Shown: piece after piece, positions 28,799-37,805 of the stretch | Layout of the letters: every line of letters starts with the position of its first letter | Position numbering within the stretch: position 1 is the first letter of the stretch | Assembly: GCA_001829785.1 (NCBI GenBank) | Contig: MICF01000003.1 | Coordinates: forward strand, 15,883 to 79,882 | Length of the DNA stretch: 64,000 bases | Direction of reading: 5' to 3' | Source of the DNA: Sulfurimonas sp. RIFOXYD12_FULL_33_39 | Lineage (GTDB): Bacteria; Campylobacterota; Campylobacteria; Campylobacterales; Sulfurimonadaceae | Notes under the pieces: model-generated | What the model was told of the DNA's origin: nothing | Databases searched by the model: none | What the model saw: the letters and a program-made list of their open reading frames with translations, nothing else | Program-made: the position numbers and the translations under genes

Positions 28799-28881
28799 GG
28801 CTCTAAACTTTTCTATAGATTTTTATAGTCAAGTTTAAGGCTCCAAACTTGACTAAGGATTTTTATAGTCAAACTTGAAGA
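28784..28881. repeat. 40-bp direct repeats with nested hairpin
   Basis: TATAGTC recurs at 28784, 28824 and 28864, exactly 40 bp apart, each followed by related sequence (second unit: AAGTTTAAGGCTCCAAACTT). The middle unit contains a perfect 10-bp stem, AGTCAAGTTT (28827-28836) with AAACTTGACT (28845-28854), and an 8-base loop. The third unit is partial. It marks the right end of the restriction island and may also act as a terminator. Confidence 0.8.
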
Positions 28882-28959
28882 TGATGCGTAGGTGGATAAG
28901 AGAAGCACCGCACTTCTAAGGCACATTTAGGACGGGAATAATGGATATTTCTTAGATAT

Positions 28960-30960
28960 TTAATAAATAGAGTTTTTATCCCTCTCTTGAAACTCCACTG
29001 ATAAACTTAGTTTATTTGTGTATTCGTCTAGGATTCTCAAAAGTGCTTCGCATAACAGAGTGTTTAACTCTTTTACATGTATATCCGTATGAGTAAGTTC
29101 TTTTGTATTGAAAAAGTCAAATACAAAAGTCATAACTGCTTTAAAATACTCTTGCAAGATAAGCGATATATCATAACCGATAGTCGATGTCTCATTTGTT
29201 AGCCTTGAAAAGAGCAGTACCAAAGAGCCTAAAAATTCGCTGTAAGTGTCAAAATAGTAGCTACTTTGCGCAGCTACTTTTTCCCTTAGCCCTAGAGCGT
29301 GATAGAGTTTTTCTCTTAAAAGGTTCAGCTCATCAGCGCTCATTGATGATGAAGAGTTTTGCGTAAAAGCACTCTTTAGCTCATTAAATAGAGCTTTTTT
29401 ATCTATTTTTGCAAACGTTTTCGTATCAATACTCTTTGGCTGTTTTGAAATCGTATTGTGAAAATATGCGCCGTTATTTAGGTTGTAAACATTTTGAGTC
29501 TCTTTTTTAAAGCCCAAAGATGAAGTGTTTATCGAATCTATGGATAAAAGAAATGCAGGAGTCGTAAAGACCTCTTTTTGGAAATTGCCGGCAGTTTTTA
29601 TAACTGTTTTTGAAAACTCCATGACGTCATTGTGAGTGTGCGCAGAATCCAAATCGAGATTTTTGCTAAAGTGGTGTTTGCTAGAGTGTGTAGAGCCGGT
29701 TTTTTCATCAAGAGCCAAATCCAAACCAAGCAGATACAACTCTTTAACACCGAGTGCTAAGAGCATCAGGTAAGTCGTAGAGCCGACACATGCCGCAGAT
29801 AGGTTTCCGATGTTTAGCTTATAAGAAGTACCGTTTTCATAAAAGAAAATATTCTCTTTTTTTAACTTTTGAACAACTGAGCCTTGAATCCTTGCAGAGA
29901 AGAAAAAGAGTGTGTCGTCTAAAAAACCGATGGATTTGAGCCTGTCAAAATGGGCGGTGCTTGATTCAAAAGCGTCCATGTGCGTGACTATGTCGGGAAC
30001 AATCTCCTCTTTTTCCAAAATATTTAGAGTCGAAGAGAGCGCTACTATAATAAATTTATCTCTGTTTGGTTTTAGCCACTCTATGTTTGCTTGAAGTGAT
30101 GGACCAGCCGCGAGCATGATAACGGGCTTTGTATCTAACGACGTATTTTCGTACGAGCAGAGCATATTTAAAAACATGTAGTTTTCGTCTATATATTTTA
30201 GCGGAGTCAGGTACTGTGTTAAGATATCTTTATAGAAAAATACATTTTGCGATTGTGAGACAACCCTTAAATGAAACTCTTTCATCTTCTCTTCGCTATG
30301 GCTTAGCATAGGAAAATACTTGATGTAGTGGTTATAGTAAAATTTGTCGCTTAAAAATTTGTTTGCTTTAGCGGCGAACTCTTCATTAGAGTCAAAAATA
30401 CAAAACGTCAGGCGGCTTTTTTTTGCCAACTCATCATAGTTTGTAATAAATAAAGAGAGCTTAAACAGCTCTATATCGTCCTCAACTATTAAGTACATGT
30501 CGGCGTTGATTTTTTTATCTATCCCGGTAATGTGCGTTCCAAGTCCTACGCCAAAAAAGATAAATTTTTTTATACTCATCATTTCAGATTTTGACTCAAG
30601 ATTATTTTTTATATATTTTAGAGTCGGTGCAATATCTATAAAATGCTCTGTATCTATTTCGATTGGGAGCTTTTTAAAGGTTTCAAACAGATTTTCATCT
30701 CTCTTGAAATTAACGCTTTTACTAGCCAGTGAGGCATACTCTTTACTGCTGGAGTTATAGAGATAGTTGCCGCTTGAGAGTTCTACGACATCAAAGTAAT
30801 TATCTCTTACGATAAGCTCGTATCTGTTGTTATACATGTTATTCTCGATAGCCGTATCAAATGCTAGAAGTTTATTGTAAATATCTCTATGCTCTCTTGC
30901 TAAGAAGCGTATATTTTCATGAAATGTTATCGCAGCGCTCTCGTTTAAATCGTTTGACAT
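28960..30960 (-). CDS. maf: Motility accessory factor (Maf), flagellin glycosyltransferase
   Basis: A 666-residue Maf/DUF115 protein. The central domain has FFGVGLGTHI near 139, VIMLAAGPSLQANIEWL near 288, DIVTHMDAF near 332, and SAACVGSTTYLMLLALGVKELYLLG near 400, all typical of MptE-like Maf proteins. Maf proteins transfer nonulosonic acids such as pseudaminic acid to serine or threonine of flagellin before export, in the cytoplasm. It is the last gene of the minus-strand pse operon, 12 bp after the PIG-L gene. Confidence 0.9.
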   Translation of the reverse strand: MSNDLNESAAITFHENIRFLAREHRDIYNKLLAFDTAIENNMYNNRYELIVRDNYFDVVELSSGNYLYNSSSKEYASLASKSVNFKRDENLFETFKKLPIEIDTEHFIDIAPTLKYIKNNLESKSEMMSIKKFIFFGVGLGTHITGIDKKINADMYLIVEDDIELFKLSLFITNYDELAKKSRLTFCIFDSNEEFAAKANKFLSDKFYYNHYIKYFPMLSHSEEKMKEFHLRVVSQSQNVFFYKDILTQYLTPLKYIDENYMFLNMLCSYENTSLDTKPVIMLAAGPSLQANIEWLKPNRDKFIIVALSSTLNILEKEEIVPDIVTHMDAFESSTAHFDRLKSIGFLDDTLFFFSARIQGSVVQKLKKENIFFYENGTSYKLNIGNLSAACVGSTTYLMLLALGVKELYLLGLDLALDEKTGSTHSSKHHFSKNLDLDSAHTHNDVMEFSKTVIKTAGNFQKEVFTTPAFLLSIDSINTSSLGFKKETQNVYNLNNGAYFHNTISKQPKSIDTKTFAKIDKKALFNELKSAFTQNSSSSMSADELNLLREKLYHALGLREKVAAQSSYYFDTYSEFLGSLVLLFSRLTNETSTIGYDISLILQEYFKAVMTFVFDFFNTKELTHTDIHVKELNTLLCEALLRILDEYTNKLSLSVEFQERDKNSIY

Positions 30961-30972
30961 GTAAAGATATCC

Positions 30973-31641
30973 TTATTTTATAACTCGCACAATCTCAAAA
31001 GCTTCGACATATTTTTTACCGACTCTCATACCGTTGTATTTAGCATTAAGTTCTATCGCTTCTAGGCTTCGCGGATGCGGGTATGGGCAAAGTTCCGAGC
31101 CGTACTCTCTCATAGCCTTAAGTTTTAAATCCAAAGTTTCGCTAATGTCAAAAAAAGTATTTGGAGAAAAGCAGAGCGGATAGTTCCACTCGGTAGAGCT
31201 TAAAACTTCAAAACTGTAAATCTCTTTTACACATTCCGCTTCCATGGGTCTTGTGGCTGTAATTACGGCGTTGTAAGTAATTCGGTGGTCTATATTTAAA
31301 TCGTTTTTATAGTGCGTAAAAATAATTTCAGGTTGCACTTCATCTTTTACTTTTATTACGGCTTTTACGATATCTAGCAAATCGACGCTGTCAAATCTGT
31401 TGTCGGCAAAATCACATGTATATACTTTTTTTATTCCTATAACGGCATTTGCTTTTTGTGACTCTTCGTTTAAAACTTCTAACTCATCTTTGGAGTTGTT
31501 CGCCTCTCTTGATGTTTTGCCTTCTCCAAGTATAAGCGTATATGCCTCATAACCCTCTTTGATAAGCCTCGCAACAGTGCCAAAACATCCGAGAACTTCA
31601 TCATCTGGATGTGCGGCTACAATCAGGATTCTTTTACTCAT
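30973..31641 (-). CDS. PIG-L/LmbE family deacetylase
   Basis: A 222-residue protein with the zinc-binding AAHPDDEVLG at residues 8-17 and the third ligand region FTHYKNDLNIDHR. PIG-L family members remove N-acetyl groups from amino sugars. It overlaps the WbqC-like gene by 8 bp. In this operon it may deacetylate a nonulosonate or its precursor before re-acylation, which is inference from context. Confidence 0.85.
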   Translation of the reverse strand: MSKRILIVAAHPDDEVLGCFGTVARLIKEGYEAYTLILGEGKTSREANNSKDELEVLNEESQKANAVIGIKKVYTCDFADNRFDSVDLLDIVKAVIKVKDEVQPEIIFTHYKNDLNIDHRITYNAVITATRPMEAECVKEIYSFEVLSSTEWNYPLCFSPNTFFDISETLDLKLKAMREYGSELCPYPHPRSLEAIELNAKYNGMRVGKKYVEAFEIVRVIK

Positions 31642-32341
31642 TTGGCACTCTCTCTTTTGTAATATTGTCTCTTAGAATAATCTCTTTTGGATTTTCTTCA
31701 TTAAATAGCAAATCAATTATACCCATATATGGATGGAAGGTTTTTGAATTTTGAGCATAAATAGGGTGTTTATAGTTTTGAAAATAGGGTTTGATACCGT
31801 TTTGATTTAAAATTTTCTCATCCGCATATTCTTTGCCAAGCGCGCCAAAAATAAAGGTGTCGGCTTTTAGTTCTTTGCTCATCTCTATCACATAATCAAG
31901 TTTTTTTGACTCTATGTGAAGCGTTGAAGCGTAGATGATTTTTGTATCAATGCTCATATAATCAACCAAAAAATTCAAATAAGCATTTGTGTAGTCGATT
32001 AAAAAACTGCTTTTTATGTCATAAATTTTTCCAAGTTTGTTAAAAACTTTCTCAAAATAGGGAGATTTTTTATACGACTGTTCAATACTTTTTTTATGTT
32101 TTATTCTCCACATGTCGGTAGCAATTTTCATCTCTTTTATGCTCTTTGATTGATAATCTTTCATCTCAAGAGGAATCGTGAGCATTATCTCATTTGAGTT
32201 TTGAAGTATTTTGTTTCGGTTTATAAAAGAGTTTTTCTCAAACTGCACATCGTCCATAACGACAAAAATATCACTTAGCAATATTTTATGCATAAGCCCA
32301 AGCCAAGGGTTGTATGCGCTTTGGTGTGCAGAGATTATCAT
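31634..32341 (-). CDS. WbqC-like family protein
   Basis: A 235-residue protein with the WbqC signature at its start: ISAHQSAYNPWLGLMHKI, then FVVMDDVQFEKNSFINRN. WbqC-like genes are common in polysaccharide and flagellin-glycan clusters, and their activity is not well established. It overlaps its two neighbours by 4 and 8 bp, so translation is coupled within the pse operon. Confidence 0.82.
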   Translation of the reverse strand: MIISAHQSAYNPWLGLMHKILLSDIFVVMDDVQFEKNSFINRNKILQNSNEIMLTIPLEMKDYQSKSIKEMKIATDMWRIKHKKSIEQSYKKSPYFEKVFNKLGKIYDIKSSFLIDYTNAYLNFLVDYMSIDTKIIYASTLHIESKKLDYVIEMSKELKADTFIFGALGKEYADEKILNQNGIKPYFQNYKHPIYAQNSKTFHPYMGIIDLLFNEENPKEIILRDNITKERVPNE

Positions 32342-33648
32342 GACTCTCTTTTTTTGTTTAGCTGATTTTTAATGAGTGTCTCAACTTCGTCGCATGGAAA
32401 TTCATAGATATCACGCTCTCTCCATTTTTTTCTTGCAAGTTCGACATAAGGCTCTATCAGTTTCCAATCATCCCCCGGAAAGTTTCTTCTTGTATTATCC
32501 ATTCTAAAGTTAAGTCCTGCAATCCAGTAGATAGGAGAAACCATCAGTTTTTGATTTGCCCACCCCTTCATAGTCTTTGGCGGAGTAAATTTCGGATAAC
32601 CTTCTACGCCGTTGATTGCATCTTCATACATAGGTCCGGGTGGGTAGGGAGCATAAGTGTAGATTGATATTCTGGCATGAGGGTCGGTTGCTACAATCCA
32701 GTCTATCAAATCAAGCGTATCCATAAGCATCTCATGCGTCTCTCTGGGCATTTGTGCCATAAAGCTGTACATAACGGAGAAATTTGCTTTGCTTACGTTT
32801 AAAACAGCTTCTTTGATGGCATCAACGCCGTGACCTTTTTTGATTATCTTTTTTAAAAAGTAGTCGTTTCCTGATTCACAGCCTACTTCCAAAGAGTAGC
32901 ATCCCGATTCTTCTAGTGCTTCTACCATCTCTTTTGTCAGATAAGGCGTACGCAGATTTCCGTCCCATTTAACGCCAAGTTTTTTTAAAATCGCACCTAT
33001 ATCTTTGATTCTTTGAACTCTGTCCATTCTATGCGTTTTGTTTTCATCTTTGTCGAAATAGTTTCCAAACGTCATATTAGGGTCGGAAAATGATATCTCT
33101 TTAAAGGGAATGTCTTTATGCAGAGTGTTTAGCTCATACTCTATGGTCTTAATGTCTTTTGGAATCCAGAGAGATTTTACTGCGCAAAATGTACATTGAT
33201 GGGGACATCCTCTTGATGTAAAGTACTGCATCTCCGTTCGTTCATAGTGGTATTTTGTTCGCTCGTTATATGGAAAAAGGTCTTCTCCGTAAACTTTTTC
33301 GCTATAAACTTTATCTACGAAATCTTCCGCTAAAACATCATTTGGAAATATCTGTGCATGATAACCTCCGACGGCAGTAATAATATCGGGATTTATATTT
33401 TTTGCTTTTATCAAAATATCGGCGGCTTGACCTGTTTGATAGCCTGTAAAAGCGCTTACTGCAATCTCTTTTGAGTTTTTTATCAACTCTTCAAGCATCT
33501 CATCGGAGTCAAATCTCTCATCGTAATATGCTACTTTTTTGCCCTGCGACTCAAAAAGCGCGCCCGGGTACAAGATGGAAAGAGGCGTTAGCTTTACGGG
33601 TGAATCGCTTGTAGGCTTAGGGTATGCCATCAAAATATCATATTTCAT
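32338..33648 (-). CDS. B12-binding radical SAM protein of the pse operon
   Basis: A 436-residue protein with a cobalamin-binding-type N-terminus (DILMAYPKP, EIAVSAFTGYQ, ITAVGGYH) and the radical SAM motif TSRGCPHQCTFC near residues 148-159. SLEVGCESGND and a C-terminal helical part complete the class pattern. It overlaps the hexapeptide acyltransferase by 11 bp and WbqC by 4 bp, so it is likely to act on the same sugar as the pse enzymes, perhaps methylating it. That activity is not proven by sequence. Confidence 0.8.
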   Translation of the reverse strand: MKYDILMAYPKPTSDSPVKLTPLSILYPGALFESQGKKVAYYDERFDSDEMLEELIKNSKEIAVSAFTGYQTGQAADILIKAKNINPDIITAVGGYHAQIFPNDVLAEDFVDKVYSEKVYGEDLFPYNERTKYHYERTEMQYFTSRGCPHQCTFCAVKSLWIPKDIKTIEYELNTLHKDIPFKEISFSDPNMTFGNYFDKDENKTHRMDRVQRIKDIGAILKKLGVKWDGNLRTPYLTKEMVEALEESGCYSLEVGCESGNDYFLKKIIKKGHGVDAIKEAVLNVSKANFSVMYSFMAQMPRETHEMLMDTLDLIDWIVATDPHARISIYTYAPYPPGPMYEDAINGVEGYPKFTPPKTMKGWANQKLMVSPIYWIAGLNFRMDNTRRNFPGDDWKLIEPYVELARKKWRERDIYEFPCDEVETLIKNQLNKKRES

Positions 33649-34069
33649 AGTATCTCTCTTTTACCGTTGCGGGGTTTCCCGCTATGAGTGAATAAGGTGG
33701 AATCTCACCCAGATTTATTAAAACCGCACCTGCTGCAACAACGCTGTGATGCCCTATTTTTACATATCCGCCGATAAAAGAGTGAGAACCGACAAATACG
33801 TTATCTTCTAAAATTATCTCTCTTCTTTGTATCTCATCGCTTAGTCCAAGTGTCAGTTTATGCGAATCGGCACAGTTTATAGAGACAAAAGAGGCGATAT
33901 CGCAGTTTTTGCCGATAGCGACTTTTGATTTGTTGGCATTTACTTCACTAAAGAGACCTATTGTCGTACCTTCTCCTATGCTGTAGTTACCCGACATGTA
34001 AATAAGCGGATGAATATTGTTCTGTGGCAGTTCCAAGGAATCTATAACTTTTGTTTTGAACTCTTTCAA
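33638..34069 (-). CDS. Hexapeptide-repeat acyltransferase
   Basis: A 143-residue left-handed beta-helix protein with repeating hexapeptides (GEGTTIGLF, KVAIGKNCDIASF, ILEDNVFVGSHSFIGG, VKIGHHSVVAAGAVL) and a family-typical C-terminus SLIAGNPATVKERY. Such enzymes acetylate amino sugars and are trimeric. It may replace PseH (a GNAT enzyme), which I do not find in this operon, or may acylate the finished sugar. Confidence 0.82.
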   Translation of the reverse strand: MKEFKTKVIDSLELPQNNIHPLIYMSGNYSIGEGTTIGLFSEVNANKSKVAIGKNCDIASFVSINCADSHKLTLGLSDEIQRREIILEDNVFVGSHSFIGGYVKIGHHSVVAAGAVLINLGEIPPYSLIAGNPATVKERYYEI

Positions 34070-35082
34070 CGTAAATCCTTCAATTTTATAGGATAATTTT
34101 TCTCTATCTTATTTTTTACTTCTCTGCCTAGAATATATTTTAGCTCTTTTGGCGTAAGCGTATCATCATTTTGTACTCTTTTAAAAGATACGTTTTTAGA
34201 TGTAATAAAATCGCCGATTTCAAGCTTGACATCGGCTACAATCGACCTTCTTGCAATTTTTCTCATCTCCAACTCTTTTGAAGTAGGCTTTAGCTCTGAA
34301 GTGCCGATGGCTTTTTTGATAGACCTTATATCATCGACATATTTTTTAAGTTCGCTCGGATTTATGCTAAATCTATGGTCGGGTCCTGCCATAGAAGTAT
34401 CAAGTGTGAAATGTTTCTCAATTACTTTTGCACCAAAACATACAGAGCCAACTGCGGCGGCACTCCCTATAGTATGGTCGGAAAAGCCAACCTTTACGCC
34501 AAAAGCATCTCTTATTGTCGGTATCTTTTTAAGATTTACTTCCTCTGCCTCGGCAGGATATGACGACACGCAGTGAAGAACGGTAATATCTTCGTTTTTG
34601 GTCTCTTTTATAGCACTTACGGCATCTTCTATCTCACTTGCATAAGACATACCTGCGGAAATTATCATCGGTATTTTTTTTGAAGCGTAATATTTTAAAA
34701 GCCCTAAGTTTGTCAAATCATCGCTTCCGACTTTGATAAAAGGCAGCTTTGTAAGCGAGAGAAGAAAATCCAAATCTGACGGATTTTGAGCGGTTGAAGA
34801 AAAAATAATCTCTTTTTCTTTGCAGTATGCGATTATCTCCTGCCATTCATCTTTGCTAAACTCATATCTTTTAAACATATCAAGCATAGACTCGGTAACT
34901 TCTTTGTCTTGTGATATGTAAGTGTAGGTCTGATTCGGGTCGCTTATAAACTCCTCGGCTTTAAACGTCTGAAATTTAACACAATCAACTCCGCACTCTT
35001 TTGCTTCATCTATCATCTTTTTTGCAATCTCAACACTACCGTTATGATTGATGCCGACTTCTGCAATAATGAATATACTCAA
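34066..35082 (-). CDS. Nonulosonic acid synthase (NeuB family; LegI/NeuB-like)
   Basis: A 338-residue NeuB-family synthase that condenses a six-carbon amino sugar with phosphoenolpyruvate to a nine-carbon acid. The N-terminal AEVGINHNGS and VKFQTFKAEEF, the HCVSSYPA segment and MAGPDHRFS are more like NeuB or LegI than PseI, which usually has AELSANH and QTYTPD. A C-terminal antifreeze/SAF-like domain follows from about 280. By context it does the PseI step of the operon, but its exact substrate is open. It overlaps pseG and the acyltransferase by 4 bp each. Confidence 0.85.
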   Translation of the reverse strand: MSIFIIAEVGINHNGSVEIAKKMIDEAKECGVDCVKFQTFKAEEFISDPNQTYTYISQDKEVTESMLDMFKRYEFSKDEWQEIIAYCKEKEIIFSSTAQNPSDLDFLLSLTKLPFIKVGSDDLTNLGLLKYYASKKIPMIISAGMSYASEIEDAVSAIKETKNEDITVLHCVSSYPAEAEEVNLKKIPTIRDAFGVKVGFSDHTIGSAAAVGSVCFGAKVIEKHFTLDTSMAGPDHRFSINPSELKKYVDDIRSIKKAIGTSELKPTSKELEMRKIARRSIVADVKLEIGDFITSKNVSFKRVQNDDTLTPKELKYILGREVKNKIEKNYPIKLKDLR

Positions 35083-35969
35083 ACTATACCCTTTACATGT
35101 TGTTTCAATTTTTTAGCATAAAATTTATCAATAGCCAAAAATCTTTTTCGTTTTAAATAGCGGTATATATCGTCCTGATTGGAGGCAGTTTTAATAGCAA
35201 TGAAGGGAAGTTTCATAAAATAGACCTCATTTAGAATCACGCTCGGAGCAACAATAGCAAAATCGCTCTCTCTCATAAGTTTTGCAATGTTTTTTGAATC
35301 TACATGTAAAGTGACAAATTTTTGATTTTTAACATATCTTTTTAAACTCTTTAGATGTCTATTCGATGATGTGGTTACAAGATGAACTCTTATATTTTTA
35401 AACTCTTTTATGGCTTTTATGATTTTTTGACTTATATTTTTTTCATCTACTCCGCCCATAGCGATAAAGATAGTTTTTTTGTTGCCCTGCTTTTTTCTTT
35501 TTTCTTTTTGCTCGTAAAATTCATCTCGTAAAAGAGTATATTTGGCTCCGCATCTAAGCTTGCATCCATAAGGAACTAAGTCTTTATACTTTTTTTCATC
35601 TGCGCTTATGTTATGGTTTAGAAGTATGTCGCAGTCGTGTTTTTTATAAGTATCGTCAAAGCTCAAGATTTTAACACCGCTGTTCGTTTTTATAAAGCTC
35701 TCATACTTATAATCTATATCGTAGCTATCAATAATAAGCATATCTACATGTAGAAGTTTTACAAGCTCTAAAAGCTCCTCTTTTTTGTTTGAACGAAGGG
35801 TGTGAAGTCCATAGCCGGCTTCTAAAATTTTATGATTTATATTGCCATCTAGGTTTTGCGTCGCAAAAGTTATTTTGGCATCACAAAATTGTTTACACAA
35901 AACCAAATCACGCATTATATGACCTAGACCTATGTGCGATGATGAGTCTGCCCTTATTAAAATATTCAT
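35079..35969 (-). CDS. pseG: UDP-sugar hydrolase PseG
   Basis: A 296-residue GT-B-type hydrolase that removes UDP from the 2,4-diacetamido-2,4,6-trideoxy-altropyranose precursor. The N-terminus IRADSSSHIGLGHIMRD contains H17 at the same position as the catalytic base of C. jejuni PseG. LLNHNIS and IFIAMGGVD follow as the GT-B linker and second half. It overlaps pseF and the synthase gene by 4 bp each. Confidence 0.88.
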   Translation of the reverse strand: MNILIRADSSSHIGLGHIMRDLVLCKQFCDAKITFATQNLDGNINHKILEAGYGLHTLRSNKKEELLELVKLLHVDMLIIDSYDIDYKYESFIKTNSGVKILSFDDTYKKHDCDILLNHNISADEKKYKDLVPYGCKLRCGAKYTLLRDEFYEQKEKRKKQGNKKTIFIAMGGVDEKNISQKIIKAIKEFKNIRVHLVTTSSNRHLKSLKRYVKNQKFVTLHVDSKNIAKLMRESDFAIVAPSVILNEVYFMKLPFIAIKTASNQDDIYRYLKRKRFLAIDKFYAKKLKQHVKGIV

Positions 35970-36661
35970 TTTTCTCTTTGCACCGCTTCATACATAAACT
36001 CGGCTCTCTTCCAATCTTCAGGAGTGTCTATATCTTGAACCAGATATCTAGGCAGTATTATAGGGATGCTCTCACATGAAAAGATTATTTTGCTAGGCGC
36101 CTTTCTTAGATTTGTCCAGTAAAACTGCCCCGCGTCTTGGTAGGCTTCAACCAGGTCTTGACTTCTTGATTCGTAAAATTCGGGAGTAAACATCTCACAA
36201 CGTCCGTCTTTATCAAGAAAAAAAGTTCTCTGGACAGGAAATGGCATAGTCGTGCATGAAAAAGCATTGACTGCATTTGAAGCTTTTAGCTTTTCATAGC
36301 CCTCTTTTAAATATTTTATATCCAAAAACGGTGCCGTTGCATAGACGGTACAGGCAAAATCATACTCATGTCCCGCCGATTTTAGATAATCAACGGCATG
36401 TTTGATAACGTCTTCTCCGCTTGCAAAATCATCCGATAGCTCTTTTGGGCGCATAAACGGAACTTCTGCACCATACTCTTTTGCAATTTTTGCTATCTCT
36501 TCATCATCGGTAGAGACAATCACTTTGTCAAAAAGTTTACTTTTTAGAGCCGCTTCAATAGAGTAGGCGATAAGAGGTTTGCCGTGAAAATCTTTGATAT
36601 TTTTTCGCGGGATTCGTTTGCTGCCGCCGCGTGCAGGAATTATTGCTACCGCATTAGCCAT
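35966..36661 (-). CDS. pseF: CMP-pseudaminic acid synthetase PseF
   Basis: A 231-residue CMP-sugar synthetase with the nucleotide-binding IIPARGGSKRIPRKN at residues 7-21 and IVSTDDEEIA near 48. YQDAGQFYWTNL near 178 is typical of PseF. It activates the finished nine-carbon acid with CTP so that Maf can transfer it. It overlaps the TPR gene by 8 bp. Confidence 0.9.
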   Translation of the reverse strand: MANAVAIIPARGGSKRIPRKNIKDFHGKPLIAYSIEAALKSKLFDKVIVSTDDEEIAKIAKEYGAEVPFMRPKELSDDFASGEDVIKHAVDYLKSAGHEYDFACTVYATAPFLDIKYLKEGYEKLKASNAVNAFSCTTMPFPVQRTFFLDKDGRCEMFTPEFYESRSQDLVEAYQDAGQFYWTNLRKAPSKIIFSCESIPIILPRYLVQDIDTPEDWKRAEFMYEAVQREK

Positions 36662-37805
36662 TTTGTATCCTTTGAACTACGTTTTGTAAAACACCTTCCC
36701 AATCATTAGGTTTGTTCTGGCGAATCAGCGTAAAATTTTTATACCAGTTTGTCCGCTCATCTCTAAGCCCCCATCTCCAGTCGGGATGAAATTTTAAAAG
36801 TGCGAAACTTTTTTTACCCAAAGCTCCCGCAAGATGTAAAAAAGAGGTGTCTATGCTGATAATAATATCCATGCTCTCGATAAGGAGTGCGGTATCGTAA
36901 AAATCTTTTATCTCTTTTCCCAAGTTTGGAATGCCATGTTCTTCTAAAAGGGCATCATCCGATTCGCTTCGCTCATACTGAAGGCAGTATAGTCTTACAT
37001 GTGGAATCTGCTCAAGGTACTCAAGCATCAATGCAAGTTCAATAGAGCGGTTTTTTACGGCATCCGCTCCTTGCGAACCTTGATAGTTAAACCCTATTTT
37101 AAGCTTATCGCTTTTATCTAAAGAGTGTTTTATCTTAAAGTTTTGCAAATCTTTTTTATCTACATGTAGATATTTTTCACCGAAGGGGATACTCTCATAA
37201 GTAGTGCCAAAAAGATAAGGTGCTTCTAAAAGAGGCGTGTTGTAATCAAACGTAATATCGCTGTTTGGCGTGATAAACTCCACTTGAGGATAATTAAGTG
37301 TAAAAAGTCTGTTCATTGACTCAGGTACGTAGCAGATAAGTTTAGCGCCCGTTTGTAAAAATATAGGAATATAACGGATAAAATTTATGGTGTCTCCAAA
37401 ACCCTGTTCATGGCTGATATAGAGTGTTTTTCCATTTAGCTCTTCATTGCCTTGAAGCTGTGTAGGAGGATAGGCGACGCCGCCGGGTTTATTGCCGCGA
37501 ATACGTTCGTCATAACGCGAGCGGTAGTAAAAAAAACCCTCTTTGTAGTTTTTTTGCAAAAGCAGCAGATGGGCATAGTTATAGAGTGCCGATATATAGT
37601 TTGGGTTAACCTTATTCGCCGCGATATAGCACTCTGCGGCTTCTTCTAAAAGGTTTTGAACAAAAAAACAGATGCCTAGATTTGTATAAGCTGAGGCATT
37701 TGAAGGGTCTGATTCTATAATTTTAAGAAAGGCCAGCTGTGCATTTTCATAATCTTGCGCATTATAGTAGCTTGTTGCAATGCTCATAAGCTCTTTAGCA
37801 TTCAT
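36654..37805 (-). CDS. TPR protein with glycosyltransferase-like C-terminal domain
   Basis: A 383-residue protein. Residues 1-110 carry about three tetratricopeptide repeats (YENAQLAFLKIIESDPSNASAYTNLGICFF, NYISALYNYAHLLLLQKNYKEGF). The rest resembles the C-terminal half of GT9/heptosyltransferase-like proteins (TLYISHEQGFGDTINFIRY, ...IISIDTSFLHLAGALGK). Proteins of this type are common in Campylobacterota flagellin glycosylation clusters; their activity is unknown. It overlaps pseC by 1 bp. Confidence 0.75.
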   Translation of the reverse strand: MNAKELMSIATSYYNAQDYENAQLAFLKIIESDPSNASAYTNLGICFFVQNLLEEAAECYIAANKVNPNYISALYNYAHLLLLQKNYKEGFFYYRSRYDERIRGNKPGGVAYPPTQLQGNEELNGKTLYISHEQGFGDTINFIRYIPIFLQTGAKLICYVPESMNRLFTLNYPQVEFITPNSDITFDYNTPLLEAPYLFGTTYESIPFGEKYLHVDKKDLQNFKIKHSLDKSDKLKIGFNYQGSQGADAVKNRSIELALMLEYLEQIPHVRLYCLQYERSESDDALLEEHGIPNLGKEIKDFYDTALLIESMDIIISIDTSFLHLAGALGKKSFALLKFHPDWRWGLRDERTNWYKNFTLIRQNKPNDWEGVLQNVVQRIQNG

